Part shown: positions 6,857 to 9,294 of the stretch, in pieces | Numbering within the stretch: position 1 is the first letter of the stretch | How the letters are laid out: every line of letters starts with the position of its first letter | DNA from: SKVR01 sp964491395 | Lineage (GTDB): Bacteria; Bacteroidota; Bacteroidia; Bacteroidales; UBA7960 | Assembly (NCBI GenBank): GCA_964491395.1 | Contig: CAZBGI010000109.1 | Location: 1-9,294 of the forward strand | Direction of reading: 5' to 3' | Length of the DNA: 9,294 nt | Program-made: the position numbers and the translations under genes | Notes under the pieces: generated by a model | Seen by the model: the letters and a program-made list of their open reading frames with translations, nothing else | What the model was told of the DNA's origin: nothing | Databases searched by the model: none

Positions 6857-7642
6857 ATGAGCACTTACCGAACCCATGAATTTCCCCAATCCAGAATAGC
6901 TACCATAGATGTATGCCACGCGGGAAGAAAAAAGCACCATGTTGCTGCCATGATCGAGCTGGATATTACTGAAAGCCGGAAAAAAGTGAGGCAGACCAGA
7001 ACGATGCATGAAAAGATCTCCTTCACAGCCTGGCTTGTGAAGGTTATCAGCCTGACCATAGAGAAACATCAAATGTCTGCTGCCTTTCTGAAGGGGAAAA
7101 GGAGTGCAATGATTTTTGACGATATCAACATATCTATGGTTGTGGAAAAGGAAGTAAACGGGCAAAAAGTACCCATCCCGATGATCATAGAAAAATCGCA
7201 AAAAATCACCGCAGCCTCCATTACCCGGCAAATAAACGATGCAAAGACTTCTCCTCTGACAGAACATGACATAGTGCTGCAGAAAAACACCGGTAAGATG
7301 GAAAGATTATATTATCATCTACCGGGTTTTCTGAGAAGAGGGATATGGAAATTCATGCTAAAACGGCCCCGGCTGATATATGGCAAAATGGGAAATGTAG
7401 CCATCACATCCATAGGAATGATGGGAAACGTAAAAGGTTGGTTTATCCCAATGTCTGTTCACCCGCTCTGCTTTGGCATAAGCACCATCCAGAAAAAGCC
7501 GGTGGTTGTTAACGATCAGATAGTGATCAGAGAAATGCTCAGCATGACCATCTTGCTTGATCATGATGTGATTGATGGGTCAGATATGGCCCGGTTTATC
7601 AATGAGCTTTCAAAAAACATTGAAAAAGGGACAGGATTGTAA
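6857..7642 (+). CDS. Stand-alone 2-oxoacid dehydrogenase E2-type acyltransferase domain
   Basis: This 261-residue protein corresponds to the catalytic (acyltransferase) domain of dihydrolipoamide acyltransferases, chloramphenicol-acetyltransferase fold. Matching segments are KISFTAWLVKVISLTIEKH (53-71), the FDDINISMVVEKEVNGQKVPIP strand pair (87-108), MGNVAITSIGMMG (178-190), HPLCFGISTIQKKPVVVND (202-220) and, near the end, the active-site motif His236-Asp-Val-Ile-Asp240-Gly241 (HxxxDG), followed by the RFINELS helix. The lipoyl and E1/E3-binding domains of a classical E2 (usually 400 or more residues) are absent, and no E1 or E3 gene is nearby, so it is not a normal complex subunit. An extra helical stretch, LYYHLPGFLRRGIWKFMLKR (151-170), is typical of the free-standing group. 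It may transfer an acyl group from CoA to an unknown acceptor (inference). The ATG at 6857 follows an A/T-rich leader. Confidence 0.82.
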   Translation: MSTYRTHEFPQSRIATIDVCHAGRKKHHVAAMIELDITESRKKVRQTRTMHEKISFTAWLVKVISLTIEKHQMSAAFLKGKRSAMIFDDINISMVVEKEVNGQKVPIPMIIEKSQKITAASITRQINDAKTSPLTEHDIVLQKNTGKMERLYYHLPGFLRRGIWKFMLKRPRLIYGKMGNVAITSIGMMGNVKGWFIPMSVHPLCFGISTIQKKPVVVNDQIVIREMLSMTILLDHDVIDGSDMARFINELSKNIEKGTGL

Positions 7643-7705
7643 GGGATAGAAATCCGGGAATTGTCCACCATCGAACAACCGTGTTCTCATACGGACAAAC
7701 TGCTT

Positions 7706-7755
7706 AGGGTTATGTGCTGCTCACAAACACATAACCCTTTGTATTTGTACTTTTT
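7706..7755 (+). terminator. Probable intrinsic terminator after the E2-like gene
   Basis: AGGGTTATGTG (7706-7716) and CACATAACCCT (7728-7738) form a perfect 11-base-pair stem with an 11-base loop, 63 bases past the stop codon. A T-rich tract (TTGTATTTGTACTTTTT, 7739-7755) follows on the plus strand, as expected for factor-independent termination, though the stem is only moderately GC-rich. Confidence 0.65.
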
Positions 7756-7776
7756 AGGAAGGGTGGCACATTTTTG
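7744..7776 (+). promoter_or_regulatory. Probable promoter of the PDZ-hydrolase gene
   Basis: TTTG at 7744-7747 and CATTTTTG at 7769-7776 fit the Bacteroidota promoter pattern with one mismatch (C for T at the start of the -7 element) and a 21-base spacer. Transcription would begin at about 7781-7785, which leaves a leader of about 50 bases if translation starts at 7832 but almost none for the ATG at 7787. Confidence 0.45.
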
Positions 7777-7831
7777 AATATACAACATGAATGATATTTT
7801 CAATAAAACAATGTCTTCCAAATTTCTGGTT

Positions 7832-9193
7832 ATGAAGCGAAATATTATTTTGTTATGGATTATTGTACTTGCAACCTTTTCCGTAAGCGCGCAACTGCCC
7901 CGCAGGGCATTTCTGGGATTACAGCTGCTTGAAGTAAACGATTCGGTGGCCCGGATTCATCGGTTAGAGCACCCTCAGGGAGTACTTGTGGTAAGGGTTG
8001 TTGATGGAAGTTCCGCGCAAGCCATGGGTATAGAGGCCCATGATCTTATCCTTTCTGTTGACACCACCCAAACCCATAGCCCGGAAGAAGTAATCCGGCA
8101 GATAGGTCTGTACAGAGCAGGCGAAACACTGCAAATTACGACTATGCGTCAGGGGGAAGTGATAAAAAGAAGTGGTGAATTGCAACCCCTGCCCAAGGAA
8201 ACCTCGCCCCATGGAGAAGTAATCTACGACCAGGTTCCCTTTGATGGTGGATATATTCGCACCATAATTCATAAACCAGCAACAGAAGGAAAGCTACCGG
8301 CTTTGTTTTTTATCCAGGGATATACTTGTGTTTCCATGGACAGGATGCACGCTGAGCATCCCTACACGAAGATGATTAACGGCCTCACTGAAAAAGGGTA
8401 TGTTGTTGTTAAAACAGAAAAAGCCGGAACAGGCGACTCACAAAATGAACGCGACTGCTCCCAATACGATCTCTTTGAAGAGGTGGAACTGTTTGCAGCT
8501 TCTTATAATGCGTTGAAAAAATACGATTTCATTGATCCTGACAATATTTTTATATTTGGCCACAGCATGGGCGGTGTGCAGGCCCCCCTGATGCAGACCG
8601 ACTTCCCGCCCAAAGGAATTGCCGTATACGGCACTGTCATCCGCCCCTGGTTTGAATATTTTGTGGAACATGCCCGCATTCAAAAATTCATCATGGGCAT
8701 AGACTATCTTGAGAATGAAGCCATGCACGAAACAGCCGTAAAATTTTACTACCGCCTGATGATTGACAAGCAAACTCCTGCACAGCTGGCACTTGACCCC
8801 GATGTAAAGGAATTCATGACCCACCATTTTGGCTGGGACGGAGCTGATATTTTCCTGGGAAGGCATTTCACTTTCTGGCAACAATTGCAGGATACCCGCT
8901 TGTTTACTGCCTGGGCCAACACCCCTGCCCACGTGCTTTCACTCTGGGGCGAGGGAGAATTTATTGCTTTCAACCCCTACGAACACCAACTTATAGCCGA
9001 TGTGGTCAACCGCTACAATCCGGGCAAGGCTGAGTTTATCCGAATCCCCAATATGGACCACTCCTTCCTCTGGGTAGAGGATCAGCAACATGCTGTTGCC
9101 ATCAGAGGCGACTGGGAATATACGGCCCAAAACTTCAACCACGATATCGTGGAAATCCTGCAACAATGGATGGAAGACCTCGTTAGACAATAA
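7832..9193 (+). CDS. Secreted alpha/beta hydrolase with N-terminal PDZ domain
   Basis: The frame opens at ATG 7787, but the ATG at 7832 is preferred: it begins a textbook signal peptide (MKRNIILLWIIVLATFSVSA, cut before Gln) and leaves room for a leader after the predicted promoter. From 7832 the protein has 453 residues. A PDZ domain covers about residues 25-120, with GLQLLEV, the GSSAQAMGIEAHDLILSVD core and LQITTMRQGEV. The alpha/beta-hydrolase domain follows (about 130-453): the oxyanion region FFIQGYTC (about 159-166), nucleophile elbow Gly-His-Ser245-Met-Gly-Gly, an acidic residue in LWGEGEF (Glu374 or Glu376 may replace the usual Asp), and His410 in NMDHSF. It should be an exported serine esterase or peptidase; the PDZ domain may bind a C-terminal peptide or partner protein. 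The substrate is unknown. The next gene begins 24 bases downstream and may be co-transcribed. Confidence 0.85.
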   Translation: MKRNIILLWIIVLATFSVSAQLPRRAFLGLQLLEVNDSVARIHRLEHPQGVLVVRVVDGSSAQAMGIEAHDLILSVDTTQTHSPEEVIRQIGLYRAGETLQITTMRQGEVIKRSGELQPLPKETSPHGEVIYDQVPFDGGYIRTIIHKPATEGKLPALFFIQGYTCVSMDRMHAEHPYTKMINGLTEKGYVVVKTEKAGTGDSQNERDCSQYDLFEEVELFAASYNALKKYDFIDPDNIFIFGHSMGGVQAPLMQTDFPPKGIAVYGTVIRPWFEYFVEHARIQKFIMGIDYLENEAMHETAVKFYYRLMIDKQTPAQLALDPDVKEFMTHHFGWDGADIFLGRHFTFWQQLQDTRLFTAWANTPAHVLSLWGEGEFIAFNPYEHQLIADVVNRYNPGKAEFIRIPNMDHSFLWVEDQQHAVAIRGDWEYTAQNFNHDIVEILQQWMEDLVRQ

Positions 9194-9217
9194 TAGTTTT
9201 TTTAAAAATACCTGCTT

Positions 9218-9294
9218 ATGACACCCCTGAGCAAAACCACAGACACGTCTACCCTCAACGAGGATGTTAACTTCGAAGATGAACTGCCTTTCTG
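9218..9294 (+). CDS. Unrecognised protein, 3'-truncated by the window edge
   Basis: An open frame starts with ATG at 9218, 24 bases after the upstream stop, and runs off the window after 25 codons. The visible N-terminus is polar, with several Thr/Ser residues then an acidic run (LNEDVNFEDELPF) and no signal peptide, so the product is probably cytoplasmic. The leader is T/A-rich (TTTTTTTAAAAATA), as in other starts here. The fragment is too short to assign a family; even its being a gene rests on position and start context. Confidence 0.5.
   Translation, partial: MTPLSKTTDTSTLNEDVNFEDELPF

Noticed and set aside
6761..7267. Long minus-strand frame (168 codons) opposite the E2-like gene
   Set aside because: It overlaps a plus-strand gene with clear family motifs and its translation shows no recognisable domain; it is an antisense shadow.

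Overview
The window looks like chromosomal DNA of a member of the Bacteroidota, probably of the Bacteroidales/Marinilabiliales type. Signs are secreted proteins whose signal peptides end in a Ser-Ala-Gln or Thr-Gln style site, A/T-rich leaders mostly without Shine-Dalgarno sequences, promoter elements of the TTTG / TAnnTTTG type, and an 808-residue MacB/FtsX-like permease of a kind common in this phylum. The placement is inference from these traits; no rRNA or marker gene is present.

Layout. The left edge cuts a DUF5995 protein gene (+). A two-gene YefM-YoeB toxin-antitoxin operon (+) follows, with its own promoter and what looks like a paired GTAC-core operator. Three genes then lie on the minus strand: a large ABC transporter permease without an ATPase gene beside it (1423-3849), a class I SAM-dependent methyltransferase (4067-4843), and a secreted beta-lactamase-fold serine hydrolase (5078-6403). 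The gap between the last two holds a 7-base tandem repeat folded as an imperfect hairpin. After a 453-base gap without a gene, the plus strand carries a stand-alone 2-oxoacid dehydrogenase E2-type acyltransferase domain (6857-7642). A strong hairpin follows it, then a secreted PDZ plus alpha/beta-hydrolase protein (best start 7832, end 9193) and the first 25 codons of an unrecognised gene.

How the genes relate. Only the toxin-antitoxin pair is a clear functional unit. It has a 4-base overlap, intact catalytic residues in the toxin, and an operator overlapping the promoter. The other genes look like separate transcription units of general cell-envelope, hydrolase and transferase function. I see no phage, IS element, CRISPR array, rRNA or tRNA. 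I found no convincing undescribed multi-gene system; the most distinctive signals are the toxin-antitoxin control region, the heptamer hairpin, the orphan E2 domain and the PDZ-hydrolase fusion.
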